Origin: Paraphaeosphaeria minitans
Lineage: Eukaryota; Ascomycota; Dothideomycetes; Pleosporales; Didymosphaeriaceae
Length of the DNA: 64,000 nt
NCBI GenBank assembly: GCA_015832175.1
Contig: WJXW01000002.1
Location: 3,968,001-4,032,000, forward strand
Direction: 5' to 3'
Shown here piece after piece: positions 38,863 to 50,000 of this stretch; the stretch's first letter is position 1; each line of letters opens with the position of its first letter. A program made the translations under genes and the position numbers. Under the pieces are notes generated by a model. The model ran no database searches, had not been told where the DNA came from, and saw nothing but the letters and a program-made list of their open reading frames with translations.

Positions 38863-39347
38863 TGTGTGTGTGTGTGTCGCGAAAGTGACTTCCGACGTGG
38901 ATTGAGAGAAGAAGAGGTGATGGAGGAGGCTGGGTTGCGCGTGTTGTGGTCCTTTCAAAAAAAGCCCAGGAACGTGATTCATTTGTACGCTTACCCACAC
39001 TAGCAGGCAACCAGGCGACAGGGGCAGGGGCCTTCACCTCACATGCCCAGCCCCAGCCGAGCCGAACCAACCGCCTCTGACCGCTTAGTCATCCAGCCAT
39101 CACGTCCAAGCAGGTGCTCGCCCATCTTCATTTGCCAGACTCCCTTCACCTGCACCAAACCTGTCAGCAGGTCGAGTGGCATCTTTCATCGACTTCACCT
39201 GTTTCACTCCTGCTCAATCTGCGCCTTGTTCTGCTGCACAGCGGTGAACCCCTTTTCTTTATCGCGAGCGGCCCTGCAGCCTACGTCACGTGTCCGTGTA
39301 AGCACCTGGGCAGCTGCATTCGTTATCGGCTGTGAAGTGCTGGCAAC
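38863..39347. promoter_or_regulatory. Divergent promoter RCC1 / metallophosphoesterase with CACGTG
   Basis: 485 bp. A TCACGTG site (CACGTG at 39287-39292) lies 55 bp before the phosphoesterase ATG. A GT dinucleotide tract (about 38864-38878) abuts the RCC1 start. CACGTG is the core of Pho4/NUC-1-type and Cbf1-type bHLH sites; which factor, if any, uses it is not known. Confidence 0.45.
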
Positions 39348-41201
39348 ATGAGACGAAATCTCTTTGTTTCGTTCCTCCTTATTCATGGCGGTTCTGCAGC
39401 TCAGCCTTCGGCGCCTGTGCCAAAAGCCGCGCCGTTGCGCGAGCTACCATGGGCTCAACTGAACTTTTTACATACCACCGATATACACGGATGGTGGGGT
39501 GGGCACGTACAAGAAGCCTCTTTCTCCGCTGACTGGGGTGATTATATATCCTTTGCCAACCACTTGCGCGATCGCGCCGATGCCGACGGCTCCGATCTGC
39601 TGCTAATCGATACGGGTGATCGGATAGAAGGAAACGCCATCTATGATTCTTCAAAGCCCCGTGGTAAATTTACTTATGAAATCGCGAAGAAGCAAAACAT
39701 AGACCTGATCTGCTCCGGCAACCACGAGCTTTACAAGGCAGAGTCTGCGGACGGCGAGTTTTTCCATACAGTCCCGGACTTCAAAGGCAAATACCTGGCC
39801 TCCAATCTGGACATCATTAACCCAAACAATGGGCAGCGTCAGCCACTTGCACCACGGTATAAAAAGTTCAAAACGAAAAACCAGGGCATTAGGATCCTGG
39901 CATTTGGTTTCATCTTTGATTTCACAAGCAACGACAATAACACGTTTGTGATCCCCGTCGAACAGACTGTGAAGGAACTTTGGTTCAAGGACGCGTTGAA
40001 AGACAAGGATGTCGATCTCGTGATCGTGTATGGTCATGTAGACATCCGCTCCGCAGAGTATGCTCTGCTCTACAAAACAATTCGTTCCGCGCAATGGGAT
40101 ACCCCGATTCAGTTCTTCGGCGGTCACTCTCACATTCGAGACTACAAGATCTTCGATTCAACTTCGGTTGCCTTGGAGAGTGGCCGATACATGGAGACCA
40201 TTGGGTTCATGTCCATCGACGGGCTTCGTGGTGCGGATTCCGACAAACGTCCGACGCAGCGGCAGAAATCAAAGGTGTCATTTTCGCGAAGATACATTGA
40301 CAACAACTTGTTCTCTATGCATCATCACACTAAGAAGAACGAGACCACATTCCCAACTGAACATGGACTAAACGTCACATTTGCTATCGGAGACGCGAGA
40401 GATTCACTTGGCCTTGGCGAACGGTATGGTTGTGCGCCTCGCGACTTGTGGGTTTCGCGCCGCCCATACCCCCATGAAGAGAGCATTTTCACATGGCTAG
40501 ACACCCAAGTCCTTCCGCAGTCTATCAAGCCATCAGAAAAGGGCAAGAAAGCTCTCATCATTACCAACACAGGCGGTATTCGTTTCGATGTCTTCAAGGG
40601 GCCTTTCACGAAGGACACAAAATTCCTTGTTTCTCCTTTCACGAGCGGACTACGGTACATCGAAAATGTGCCTTACAAATCCGCAAGCCGATTGATCAAG
40701 CTCTTGAACAACGAAGGCCCGATTCTAGACGCCATGAAAGAGGGCAATGCTTATCTGCAACCGCCGGAGCATGTTGCTGTTCAGTATAGACCTGAGATGT
40801 ATATTGCGAGCCAGTCACAAGAGCTACATAGCTATGCTGCTCAAGATCAAAACCCGCTACTAGGAGGTTACGAAGACAAGCTTTTTCCGGGATACACCAC
40901 ACATGATGATGCTGGTAAAGATGGTGACGACACAATCCATCAAGTCATTCCGTTCTACCAGGTACCGAACTGCGTCCAAGCGAGTATTGGATTTACTACC
41001 GGCGATGAGGAAAAGCCTGAGGTTGTGGACGTTGTGTACAATGAGTTCATCCAGAAGTGGATATTGCTCGGGTTGGGATACCTTGGAGAGAGCTATACGT
41101 CCGACGATACGCATTCGTACGCCGATGGCAAGAGCTTCACAAATATCATGACGGACTGGGTGAAGGAACACTGGAACGTGACTAGTGACGAATGTCTTTG
41201 A
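39348..41201 (+). CDS. Secreted metallophosphoesterase / 5'-nucleotidase-like protein
   Basis: Predicted secretory-pathway or vacuolar metallophosphoesterase related to budding yeast YHR202W. Single exon, 617 residues. Signal peptide ~1-18. The calcineurin-like metal-binding motifs are in order: TTDIHGWW (Asp45, His47), LLIDTGDRIEGN, CSGNHEL, VYGHVD and GGHSHIRD. The C-terminal half has a 5'-nucleotidase-like domain with NTGGIRFDVFKGPFT. Several N-glycosylation sequons (NNT, NET, NVT) fit secretion. No GPI or transmembrane tail is seen. Substrate is not predictable; nucleotides or other phosphate esters are possible. Confidence 0.9.
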   Translation: MRRNLFVSFLLIHGGSAAQPSAPVPKAAPLRELPWAQLNFLHTTDIHGWWGGHVQEASFSADWGDYISFANHLRDRADADGSDLLLIDTGDRIEGNAIYDSSKPRGKFTYEIAKKQNIDLICSGNHELYKAESADGEFFHTVPDFKGKYLASNLDIINPNNGQRQPLAPRYKKFKTKNQGIRILAFGFIFDFTSNDNNTFVIPVEQTVKELWFKDALKDKDVDLVIVYGHVDIRSAEYALLYKTIRSAQWDTPIQFFGGHSHIRDYKIFDSTSVALESGRYMETIGFMSIDGLRGADSDKRPTQRQKSKVSFSRRYIDNNLFSMHHHTKKNETTFPTEHGLNVTFAIGDARDSLGLGERYGCAPRDLWVSRRPYPHEESIFTWLDTQVLPQSIKPSEKGKKALIITNTGGIRFDVFKGPFTKDTKFLVSPFTSGLRYIENVPYKSASRLIKLLNNEGPILDAMKEGNAYLQPPEHVAVQYRPEMYIASQSQELHSYAAQDQNPLLGGYEDKLFPGYTTHDDAGKDGDDTIHQVIPFYQVPNCVQASIGFTTGDEEKPEVVDVVYNEFIQKWILLGLGYLGESYTSDDTHSYADGKSFTNIMTDWVKEHWNVTSDECL

Positions 41202-41427
41202 TTGTCAAGAGTAGGCATATCTGAGTGTTTTTCTCGGACTTGAAGGTTTGAGAGATAATATGAACTCAGAGTAACTGCTCACACAAAGGAATATGGAGAA
41301 GAATCTCTTGTGCTTGGAAGCGCAGAAACTCTGACTAGACTTCCGAAACAATTGTGGAGGTACCGCAAAGCGTATCGAGCTATGAATTGCACTCAATGGG
41401 TATATGAGAATTCAATATCTACGCCTG

Positions 41428-42669
41428 CTAACTCGCCCGTAACAGCGGTCCACGCTTGATCGGCTCTTCTACTTTCCAGTCCTGTCTCTGCGGCAGCTCG
41501 TCAGGACACCAGTGCATAGTTCCATACCTCAACCAATGCGCATACGTCCCAGGAACATCATCCGAGCCCTTGTTTGCTCTCCAAAGCGACCCAAGTGTAT
41601 CTCCGAGGACTTTAATGATAAGACCATGCGCTAACTTGAAACCAAAACTCCTACTCAGGCACCCTTCTACTATCTGCCTCGCCTCACTTTGCTCCTGCGT
41701 CTCTTCTTTCCCATTTTTAGGCAGCTGAAGGGACAGAAGCCTGAAAGCCCTTGGTCCGTCCCAGGCGGTGAAATCGTTGATGAGCTGCGAGCCCTCCATA
41801 TAGTCGATTGCATAGACGTGCTCAGCGCAGTATCTCGGCCCATTCCATCCGTCTTCCTCGTCCACGAGGCTCATCACCATAATTGCAGCTTGTCCCTGAA
41901 TCACATAGTCTGTGAGCATCCGCCCAACACCTTCCGAGTCCACCCTCGATCCATCTTCGTTGACAATCCCAGGAACCGAAAAAGTCCGGCCCATGTGCGG
42001 CATGCCTTTGAGCAAGGGACTATCGCACATCCCGTCTGTACTCGTCTTGCCACCACCAGCTGCCCAGAGTGCCAAAAGCAGCCTGTGGCAGCGCTCAAAC
42101 AGCGGATTGTTCTTCCCCGAACAGAAGAAGTAATTCGTCAGGCTACGACCAGACGGCCCGCCAGCGTTGTACGAGACGATCTCCCAAGGAGAGGTCGGAT
42201 CGCCCACGGTCTTGTTCCAGATCGCGTCCAGGTCGCCAATCTGCATCAGTCCCACATCGGCGTAGACACCGCCATACTTCAGCAACAGCGGCCAGCGCAC
42301 AAGATCCGAGGTATGCTGGGGGGCGTGTTCGCCGCCTATAGTACCGTCAGCAAACGCTTTTGGGAAGGTATTCGCGTCCTTGATGTCCAGGAAGTTGGCG
42401 ATGTTGAGAGGAGAGTCTGGCTGGCGATCGAGGACTCGGATCGTCCAGCCGCATCTTGAGAAGCGACGGTGCCAGGCCCGGATGTTGCGCTGGGTGTATG
42501 AATGTATGTTTGAGAAGCCGCTGTGCCAGAAGAACCATACATTTTTCTCTGTAGCGATAGGTGATGGGTTGAGGATGTCGTGATCGATCAAGGCGTCTGG
42601 GCGTAAGTCTAGATCGGAGGTTGGCAACGCGTGCACGCCTCTCGGCAGGGCGTATGAGTGGGGCTCCAT
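41428..42669 (-). CDS. Glycosyltransferase, capsular-polysaccharide-synthesis type
   Basis: Single exon, 413 residues. The GT-A-like core is at 43-148: NVWFFWHSGFSNI, then HTSDLVRWPLLLKYGGVYADVG (120-140), the nucleotide-sugar-binding region in which the canonical D-x-D appears as Y-A-D-V-G with Asp138, followed by GDLD. This resembles the Caps_synth / sugar-binding DXD families found in fungi. No signal anchor or transmembrane segment is obvious, unusual for a Golgi transferase, so it may act in the cytosol or the start may be upstream. The start is the ATG of MEPHSYALPRG. Sugar donor and acceptor cannot be predicted. Confidence 0.84.
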   Translation of the reverse strand: MEPHSYALPRGVHALPTSDLDLRPDALIDHDILNPSPIATEKNVWFFWHSGFSNIHSYTQRNIRAWHRRFSRCGWTIRVLDRQPDSPLNIANFLDIKDANTFPKAFADGTIGGEHAPQHTSDLVRWPLLLKYGGVYADVGLMQIGDLDAIWNKTVGDPTSPWEIVSYNAGGPSGRSLTNYFFCSGKNNPLFERCHRLLLALWAAGGGKTSTDGMCDSPLLKGMPHMGRTFSVPGIVNEDGSRVDSEGVGRMLTDYVIQGQAAIMVMSLVDEEDGWNGPRYCAEHVYAIDYMEGSQLINDFTAWDGPRAFRLLSLQLPKNGKEETQEQSEARQIVEGCLSRSFGFKLAHGLIIKVLGDTLGSLWRANKGSDDVPGTYAHWLRYGTMHWCPDELPQRQDWKVEEPIKRGPLLRAS

Positions 42670-43582
42670 GGTAGTTGCTGGAGATGAAGATGAATTTGTA
42701 ATTATACCTTATATCAAGAGGGTAAAAGTTGGCTCATGAGACGAACGAGAATGAAAAAAGAAGAGGAGAATTTGGCTTTATATTGCATAGGTATCCGCCT
42801 TTTCTCGTAGATCGCTAACAGTAGTCGAGTGAACACTCATGTAACACTCTCCGTTTTGAGAGTTACACCCGGTGGGCCCAGTGTAAGGTATAGCGCGAGT
42901 TCTGGTGGATAAGTTAAAGCGATACCTACCGCTTGTGGTCTAGCTTCGCGGGGCTGGGGAATGACGAGATTCGACTCATCTTGCTCTCGCCGAGTGCTCC
43001 AGCGCTCAACCTCACAACTTGTTCAAAAGCTCTCATGGACCTTAATGAGTCGAGCGGATACCAACATACGCGTGAAAATGCCGATGTCATGATTGCCCGA
43101 ATCCCAATGCCTTGACATCCAGAGTCAACTGAGTGTCTGTAAATTGAGGTAGGCCACTCTGTATCTTGTATCTAGATGCGCGTTACAGTACAAGCCGTCG
43201 GGACCAATTGTTCATTGTCCAGCAGTGTGCCTGTGCCATACTCAAGACGAAATGACGTATGAAGGTGACATGAAGAGACCACAATCATCAAGCGCCGATA
43301 CGGTTCCTAGGCTAATTCGACATCAACTAAAGAGCAGACTATAGTCTATCAATCCATTTTGTAAAAGTTGAATACGGGCAGCCAGGAACGACTGTTGCTC
43401 TCAGGGCAAATATGATGATGTGGCAAAGGGTTTTCAATGTTCTTGTTCTCGATGTTTAGGGTAGCACGACTTCTGATTCGCGACTTCTGGAGCAAGCGGG
43501 TCATTGGATATGAGTACAGAACACTATAAGACAGAGAGTTGACGTAGGCAAAACCTATCGCAACACCCACCACATCTCAAAC
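42670..43582. other. Divergent spacer between glycosyltransferase and hydrolase
   Basis: 913 bp, presumably two promoters back to back. No gene or repeat recognised. Confidence 0.5.
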
Positions 43583-44562
43583 ATGTCTTCAGATCTCGAA
43601 CTTTCCCGATCCTTCTCCTCGAATGGCTGGATCATCAGATACGGCATCTTCGGCGCAGAAAAGAGTCACAATCAGACTGTTGTGTTTGTTCACGGAACAC
43701 CTTGGTCTTCAGCTGTTTTCAAGCCGCTTGCGAAAGCACTGCTGAGCACAGGCGGATACCGTGTCGTGTTGTATGATCTTGCAGGATATGGCCAGTCGCA
43801 GGATTTTACCGAGGCGAGTTTGACACAAGATGGCGAGCTATTCGTAGGCGGTAAGCTCTACTCACATTGAAAGTGCGGCGATGAAACGTACTAATGTTTA
43901 CTCTAGATACATCGGTGCGAACGCAGGCTTCGATCCTGGCCGCCTTACTGCAACATATTCAACTCGATCAGAACGAACACCCAGCCGTAGTTGCGCATGA
44001 TATCGCCGGCACCATTGCCATAAGAGCGAGCTTACTCCACGGCTGCGAATACCGCAGCCTGTTGCTCCTCGCCACGAACGCTGTTCTTCCGTGGGGCGAT
44101 GGCTTCTACAAGCTGGCTCGCTCGGAAGCCAAAATATTCCTCCAGCTCCCTTCCAATATTTTCGAAGCGGTTGTGCGGGCGGTAATTCGTAGCGCTTCGC
44201 ATGCGCCAAAAGAGTTTAGCCATGTGTGGGAGGACATTCTCGCCGAGCCTTGGGTCGATGCAGACAGCTCTATTGCTGGCGCAAAGCAAAACAGTTTCGT
44301 AAGACAGATTGCGCAGGCAAACGATGCGGACGTTGCGGAGATGCTCGACCAAACCCCTTACGAGAATATTACATGCCCCGTAAAGATCATGTGGGGCGAG
44401 CAAGATGAGTGGATACCCAGAGAGAAGTTAGAACGTTTGGCTGGTTTGCTGAAGGATTCATTCAAAGAGTTTGTGGTGGTACCGGACGCTGGACACTTGG
44501 TAATGATCGATCAGCCGGAGAGGGTAGCAATCGAGACCTTTGACTGGCTGAGGAAGAATTGA
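43583..44562 (+). CDS. Alpha/beta-fold hydrolase with Asp at the nucleophile elbow
   Basis: Exons 43583-43850 and 43907-44562, 307 residues; intron GTAAGC...CTAG, 56 nt, with a TACTAAT branch. Oxyanion-hole motif VFVHGTPWSS (34-43); the nucleophile elbow reads VVAHDIAG, placing Asp121 where serine hydrolases have Ser, as in haloalkane dehalogenases and epoxide hydrolases. The acid region is MWGEQDEW and the catalytic His lies in DAGHLVMID near the C-terminus. No signal peptide. Possible roles are dehalogenation or epoxide/ester hydrolysis in detoxification; the cap-domain tyrosines needed for a firm epoxide-hydrolase call are not clear. Confidence 0.88.
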
Positions 44563-45622
44563 TCTCTACTCTTGTCGATGAACAGGCTTCGGCTTGCGGA
44601 ACTGGTTTCTTCTGTATGACAGCTGTAGTATGAATGGCGTGGATGTTTGTCTCTGGTAATGTCATGATATGCATATAGAGTGGAGTAAAACTCGCGTATT
44701 CGAATTACTGACCGAGCGATGCAATCATTCTATTGGCCTGCATTGTTTTCATTCATCTTCCAGTCGATTGCTTGCGTCTGCAACAGCTGCAAGGGCTTTG
44801 GCAAGATCTGCTCCCAGCCATGCGCCAACGCCGAAAACAGCGCGTGCAACGGTCCGTAGTATGGTGAGTATAGTATTGTTTGAAGGCGATCCTAGGCTGT
44901 CTGTACTAGAATAGACTTTTACTGCAATTACAACTATTTATAGTAGTTTTTTAAGTTGTAGTATAGTTATACAGTTGCCTAATCAAAAAGAAAGTATAAA
45001 GTAAATGTCTGGACTGTTGACTGCGCTACTCTGCGTCTTCTCCTAGAATGTGAACACGCTGATCACTATGTTTGCGCAGAAGTTTGGTCCGAAGATCACT
45101 GGTAGTGCTATTCCGAACCAGAAGTTGCTGGAGTAAGTTAAGATGTTCGCAGTATCTACGTCATCACTGATCACTTGTAGGTATATTTTCTGATTTCGGC
45201 GTTGCCAAAATCAATGCTCATTACGGATAGTCATAACCATGTAGTATCTGGGCTTAGTCCTCGAAGCGTATAATGAAGGGTCGAGACAGGCCTTTTACGT
45301 TGCTCTTGCGATGGCATGTGCATCAGTGATTGGCACACTTGCCATCGAATGGCGAAGGATCAGAGGATCTGAGAACGCAAACGAAGAAATGAAAATGACA
45401 TCAGAGACGACACCAGAGAATTAAAAAGCAGTTGAACAAGGCAGTGACATGATATAGTTGGCCATGTGGCCTAAATTCTGTGATGTATCAAAATTCAGTG
45501 GCAGATGAGCACGAGGGAGAGAGGGCATGTGGTGCAGCTAGGTAATGAATTAGAGCTAGAGTAGAAGAATGAATGAAATTAAGCATTTTCGTATTAGTGT
45601 TTCCCGGCTTATCGAGGGCCAC
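44563..45622. other. Hydrolase-PARG spacer holding the MFS relic
   Basis: Apart from the transporter remnant, this interval contains an AT-rich stretch (44910-45010) and short open frames on the minus strand near 44750-44870 that I could not assign. Confidence 0.4.
45050..45424 (+). pseudogene. C-terminal remnant of an MFS drug/H+ antiporter gene
   Basis: The frame at 45248-45424 encodes LGLVLEAYNEGSRQAFYVAL continuing into a hydrophobic helix, the end IEWRRIRG and a charged tail with a stop: the last membrane segment and tail of a 14-helix MFS exporter. An upstream piece from 45050 (VNTLITMFAQKFGPK...) is in the right order and runs into a plausible intron (GAGTAAGT to CTTGTAG, about 45131-45180). 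The segment between needs a frameshift, and no upstream transporter sequence remains; 44880-45030 is AT-rich and non-coding. I infer a 5'-truncated relic. Confidence 0.6.
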
Positions 45623-46435
45623 TCACGAGCTTTTAAAAACCTTCTCAAAAACCTCAAAGTTCTGCATCCCCGCAGGCCCAGCAGCATACACCGCGAAAGG
45701 CAAGTCCTCGAACCAACCCTTGAATTCCTTCCTCTCAATCGCCTTCTTAAACTCCTCCGCGACAACCTGAGGCGGACAGTGGTACGTACCACATCCCATA
45801 GCTCCAAGCACCAGCTTCGTCACCCCGTTCGTTGCCGCCATTCTCAACGTGAGTATAATCTTTTCGCGAAGATCTTCGAGGTCGCTTACAAGGGCAAACT
45901 GCTCACCATCTTCCGTAAGCTTCGGACGACAGGGCGCTGCGACTGTTATGACAGACACCAAGTGTCTCTCTGCGGCGGGTAACTCGACGAGATCTTTGTC
46001 AATTGTGTCCTTGAACACCACGATATCAGGCGAGAAGATACCGGCGCAGGAACCAGGCCCGGTGTTCGGCCAGGGATACCATTCTGGCTTCAGTGCCGCG
46101 TACAAGGTCGATGAGTAGCAAAGAGCTTCTTCCTGTGTTTTGGAGAGGGTATAGCGCCAGCCGCCCCCAGGTTCTATGTCGCTTGCAAGATTCAATACAC
46201 CAATTTTGCCTTTGCTGGGGTAGAGGTTGCGGGCGAGTTCGAAGGCGTCGCTGTTGTGGATTTTGATGGGTTTGAGAGCGAGAGCTGGGAAAGCGGGATG
46301 CTGGTTGTCGAGAGGGGGTAGCTGAGAGGGAATGAATTCGCTTTCGAGGGATGCCCCGGGGGTCTCTTTGGCTATGGAAATGGAACGCGAAATTGTGTCC
46401 TCGCAAATCTTTCGGCGGGTTGCTAGGTCTCTCAT
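45623..46435 (-). CDS. Microbial-type poly(ADP-ribose) glycohydrolase (DUF2263/TIGR02452)
   Basis: Macrodomain-fold enzyme predicted to remove poly(ADP-ribose). Single exon, 270 residues, typical of the compact bacterial/fungal PARG class. Catalytic signature: NLASDIEPGGGWR (GGG at 90-92) with an eight-residue spacer to QEE (101-103); Glu102 or Glu103 would be the catalytic acid. Later family blocks are CAGIFSPDIVVFKD, VITVAAPCRP and LVLGAMGCGTYHCPP. The N-terminal helix (MRDLATRRKICEDT) is also conserved. The start is the first ATG of that block. Isolated gene with convergent relic downstream; no visible regulatory element. Confidence 0.88.
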   Translation of the reverse strand: MRDLATRRKICEDTISRSISIAKETPGASLESEFIPSQLPPLDNQHPAFPALALKPIKIHNSDAFELARNLYPSKGKIGVLNLASDIEPGGGWRYTLSKTQEEALCYSSTLYAALKPEWYPWPNTGPGSCAGIFSPDIVVFKDTIDKDLVELPAAERHLVSVITVAAPCRPKLTEDGEQFALVSDLEDLREKIILTLRMAATNGVTKLVLGAMGCGTYHCPPQVVAEEFKKAIERKEFKGWFEDLPFAVYAAGPAGMQNFEVFEKVFKSS

Positions 46436-47050
46436 GCTTACTATTTTTGATGGAGATGACCAGGTTAGGCTCGCGTTGTTCCAAGGATTTCAAAGTGCAG
46501 CCGCTCTCAGGTTCAGCAACAAGTAGGAGAAGAGAGATAAATTTGTGGTTCCAAACTCGTTGCACAGTTTTTGGTCTGAAAGCTGGTGAAGTATACGTGA
46601 ATAAAGTAGTGCATTGCTGCCTAGGGTTGAAAGCCTAACCGCCCAAGACGGTTTAGCGGGGATCACTGAACGAGGCACATTGAGGTGCGACTTCTTCTGT
46701 CCTCATTTGCTCTACTGCGAGGAGAATGTGGCGGAATAACTTTTGCTGACTCATAATTAGGTAATGTGTACTTGATATCCATGTTTTTCTTACGAAGTAC
46801 ATGATCATAGACAATTTTCAACTTCATGAAGAAAACATCGAGCGAAAAGTTGGAATGTAATGTATTACACAGCTCACAGCTTCTGAAGCAGCGATGCTTT
46901 ATCGACGCCGAATACAATCTTGCCCCATGCCATTGAATAGTCAGTCCTAACGATGATTTATTATCAATGATGCTAAGTAGTGTGTTTGACTGTTTTACGT
47001 CGCTCTCAAGTACGTAAACATTATGTTACACTTCGTTCGGCGGGATCCAC
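46436..47050. other. PARG promoter / nic96 3' flank
   Basis: 615 bp, both neighbouring genes on the minus strand. No additional gene or repeat recognised. Confidence 0.5.
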
Positions 47051-50000
47051 CTAATACCCGTCTCCCCCTTCCCGTGCCAGCCTCTCAAACACCCTCGGTG
47101 GCAATTTGTACCTGATCAGACCGGCAAAGACCATAAGATCCTTTGCCTTTTGCGCCAAGTCAGCTGCTAGAGCTTGCCGGGTAGGATCCTCGTAAGTGCC
47201 CTTCATGAGCACCTCGCGATACTTCGAGCAGCAGCCGATAGACCAGAGCAACACATTGCCAATGTTACGGGCAATTTCCGGGGCGAAAGTCGAGAAGTTG
47301 TTGGCAAATGCACGGATATCGGAGAGGTTGCCCTTGGAGTCGAGGGGAAGGATGCGCAGGCTTTGTATGATCTAGTGCGATTGTTAGTGTCTTGAGCACG
47401 GTGGGAAATGAGGTGATGCAACTTACGTCCAAAGCTTGCGTGTACTGCTGAGTTTCGATTACAGACTTAGCGCGGTTAAGCATGAACAATATCTCCAGAG
47501 TTTGGCGACTAGCTTGCGAAATGTTCCGATGCCATAGCTGGTTGCGGTCGTACATCTCCGACACTCTGCTTGTGAGCTCGACAGGATCGTCAGTGCCAAG
47601 CAGGCTCAGACTTGAACCTGCGGCCTGAACCTGCTGTTGCTCCACAGCAGGAAGTCGTGGCTTCAATGGCTCAAGACGCAGCGGTGTTTGGCCGATCTCG
47701 ACAGAGAGAGCCTCCGAAAGAGCACGGCACAAGATGGAGACGACATTCTCATACTGTTCGGCGAGATGATTGAGCAGCACAGCATCGTTGGTGCGACCAG
47801 CTTCGTCGGCTTTCCTGGCTGCCAGGCTGGTGATGGAGTTGATCAGAGCATCGTCATCTGTAAGTTTGATGAGCTTAATGCGATCTTTGATGAGCCCGTC
47901 AGTGGCGTGTCCGTTAGATCTAACGTCCCCCAAGAGTGTTGCAAACTCTCGTGTTTCCAGGACAAGCTCACGCAAAGCCTCGTGACAGATGTCGGCTTGC
48001 TGTTTGCCCGCTTCGCCGGAAAGATCTGCGTTCAAACAGATCAACATCAAATACTCAGCAGCAGCATCGGCCCTGGCGGCTCTAAAGTCGGCAGTGTACC
48101 GACCGACCACCCAGGCAAAGTTGAACTGGGCTCGCTGCTGTGGAGTGTAGGTCAGAATTTCCATGCCTGCCTCGTTGAAGTTCGACACTCGCAAGAGACC
48201 GTAGTAGTCAAGAGCGATTGCGAAATGCACGGCGGTGATGTAATTGTGCTGGTATAGAAAGCTGATCGCTGATTCATACATTCCAGCGAGAATTGCGAGC
48301 CAGAAGTATACTCCGTGTCCACCAGCGGCTTCGGCATCATCATTCAAGAAGTGTCGTTTGCCAATGGCAGTCACCGTCTCCCGAATTTCGTCAAGTCCAT
48401 AAGCCTCCGTGGCCGATTCTTCGGCACGGTTGCCTTCTCGTGCAAGGTTAAATTGCAGCCAAACCCAGTCTTCCATGCCTTGGTTGATCGAATCCAAACT
48501 CTTTCGAGTTAACTCGCAACGGCCGATGACCTTGTAACAAGCCATGCGATATGGGTCGTTGGTTGGGGCAATTCGTTGTCGCTGAGAGTGAACGTGGGTG
48601 ATTTTCTGCTGCATATCAGGCTCCAGACGGCGGTCTGGATTCTGCGCATATTGATCAACTGCAATTTGGAAGTTCCTGTCGGTATTGTGGAAGAAGTTTC
48701 GCCTCTCGCGAACATAGGCGGCAGCGTCTGCAACGAGGCCACCACGAAGAAGATAGAACAGGATGACCCAAGGGTAGTCGTCGCTTTCGCCGCCGATCTT
48801 TTGTAGGTGTTCGATTTCCGCGCCCAGCTCTTTCTGGGCTATCTTGGCCCTGACGTAGCCACGGATCTTGCTGACCATGGTAGGTTCACCACCAGGTCGT
48901 GCATCCGCCGCATTCCGTTTGAGAACATCTTGCACGTGCTCTAGGAACTTCTGTTCCAGATATGTGCGAGACCCATTGAGAATTCGCTTGCGACTTTGGA
49001 CACTCGGCAATGCGTTTGGTTGTTCGTTCAGGTATTCTGCGGCGAAGCAGCGCTCTTTGGGCACAAACGGCGTACCCTGGTCGGACGGATTCGTCGTGGC
49101 GATGGTAGACAGCGCACGATAAGCCTGAACGAAATGGTCGGAGTTCCCGCCCTCTGCATCTTGTTCGATTTTCCCAAATTCTTCCAGGATAGGGAAGGTC
49201 TGCTCTGCTTGTCGGCTGACGTTGAGCCGCTTGACCGCCCCCATAAATTTTCCTTGTTTCTCCCGGGTGTAACGATCTCCGAGACCGGTCTGCCCTGTCA
49301 ATATAGACTTGTCCGTAGCATCACCGTTTATCGTACTCTTCTGGTACGACGACATAACAGATCCGATGACAGGCGGACCGGTGGAAGCAGCAAACGACGC
49401 GCCATTCACCGATCTGGCACCCACGGAACGGCCCTTGCGTGCAGACCGTCCAAAGGCGCCTCGGGTAGCCCCGCCGGCAAACGTAGCCTGAGAGGCCGCC
49501 AATTCCTCGCTTTGCCTGCCCAGACCAAAGTGCTCGTAAATCCGCTGGCGTTGCTTGTCCCACTCAATCTGAACATTGTCTTCCAAAAACGTATCAAAGT
49601 CCCGCTTAGACTGTTCCAAGCCTTCTTGGATCAGTGCCAAGGTCGATTGCTGGTGTAGGTTTGCGATGTAGCTGTCGACATCCGTGTCCATCAGGTTGGA
49701 TATAGGCGCTGTGGAACTGACGCCTGCTTGCGTCGAGAACTGATTGAGATCGCGGAGAGTGCTACCCAACTTCACGCCAGAGGCGGAGAGCAGATAATGC
49801 GCTGTACGATCTTGCGATTGGTTCGCCGATGGACTTCCTTGGCCCAGGTTGCGTACCTTGCGTGCAATATCCCCCAGTCCCAGCTGCAGCGTTGGCAGCT
49901 CGCCGAAGCCCCCAAAGCCATTTTCGCCAGCGTTGCGTTTGCGGCTCCTCTCGAGAAGATGGTCAAAGTGTGCCGATGTGCCTGCGTTTGACTGTGACAG

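Noticed and set aside
44741..44868. Minus-strand peptide-like frames near the MFS relic
   Set aside because: Two overlapping frames both look protein-like and neither has a start, splice site or family match; left unassigned.
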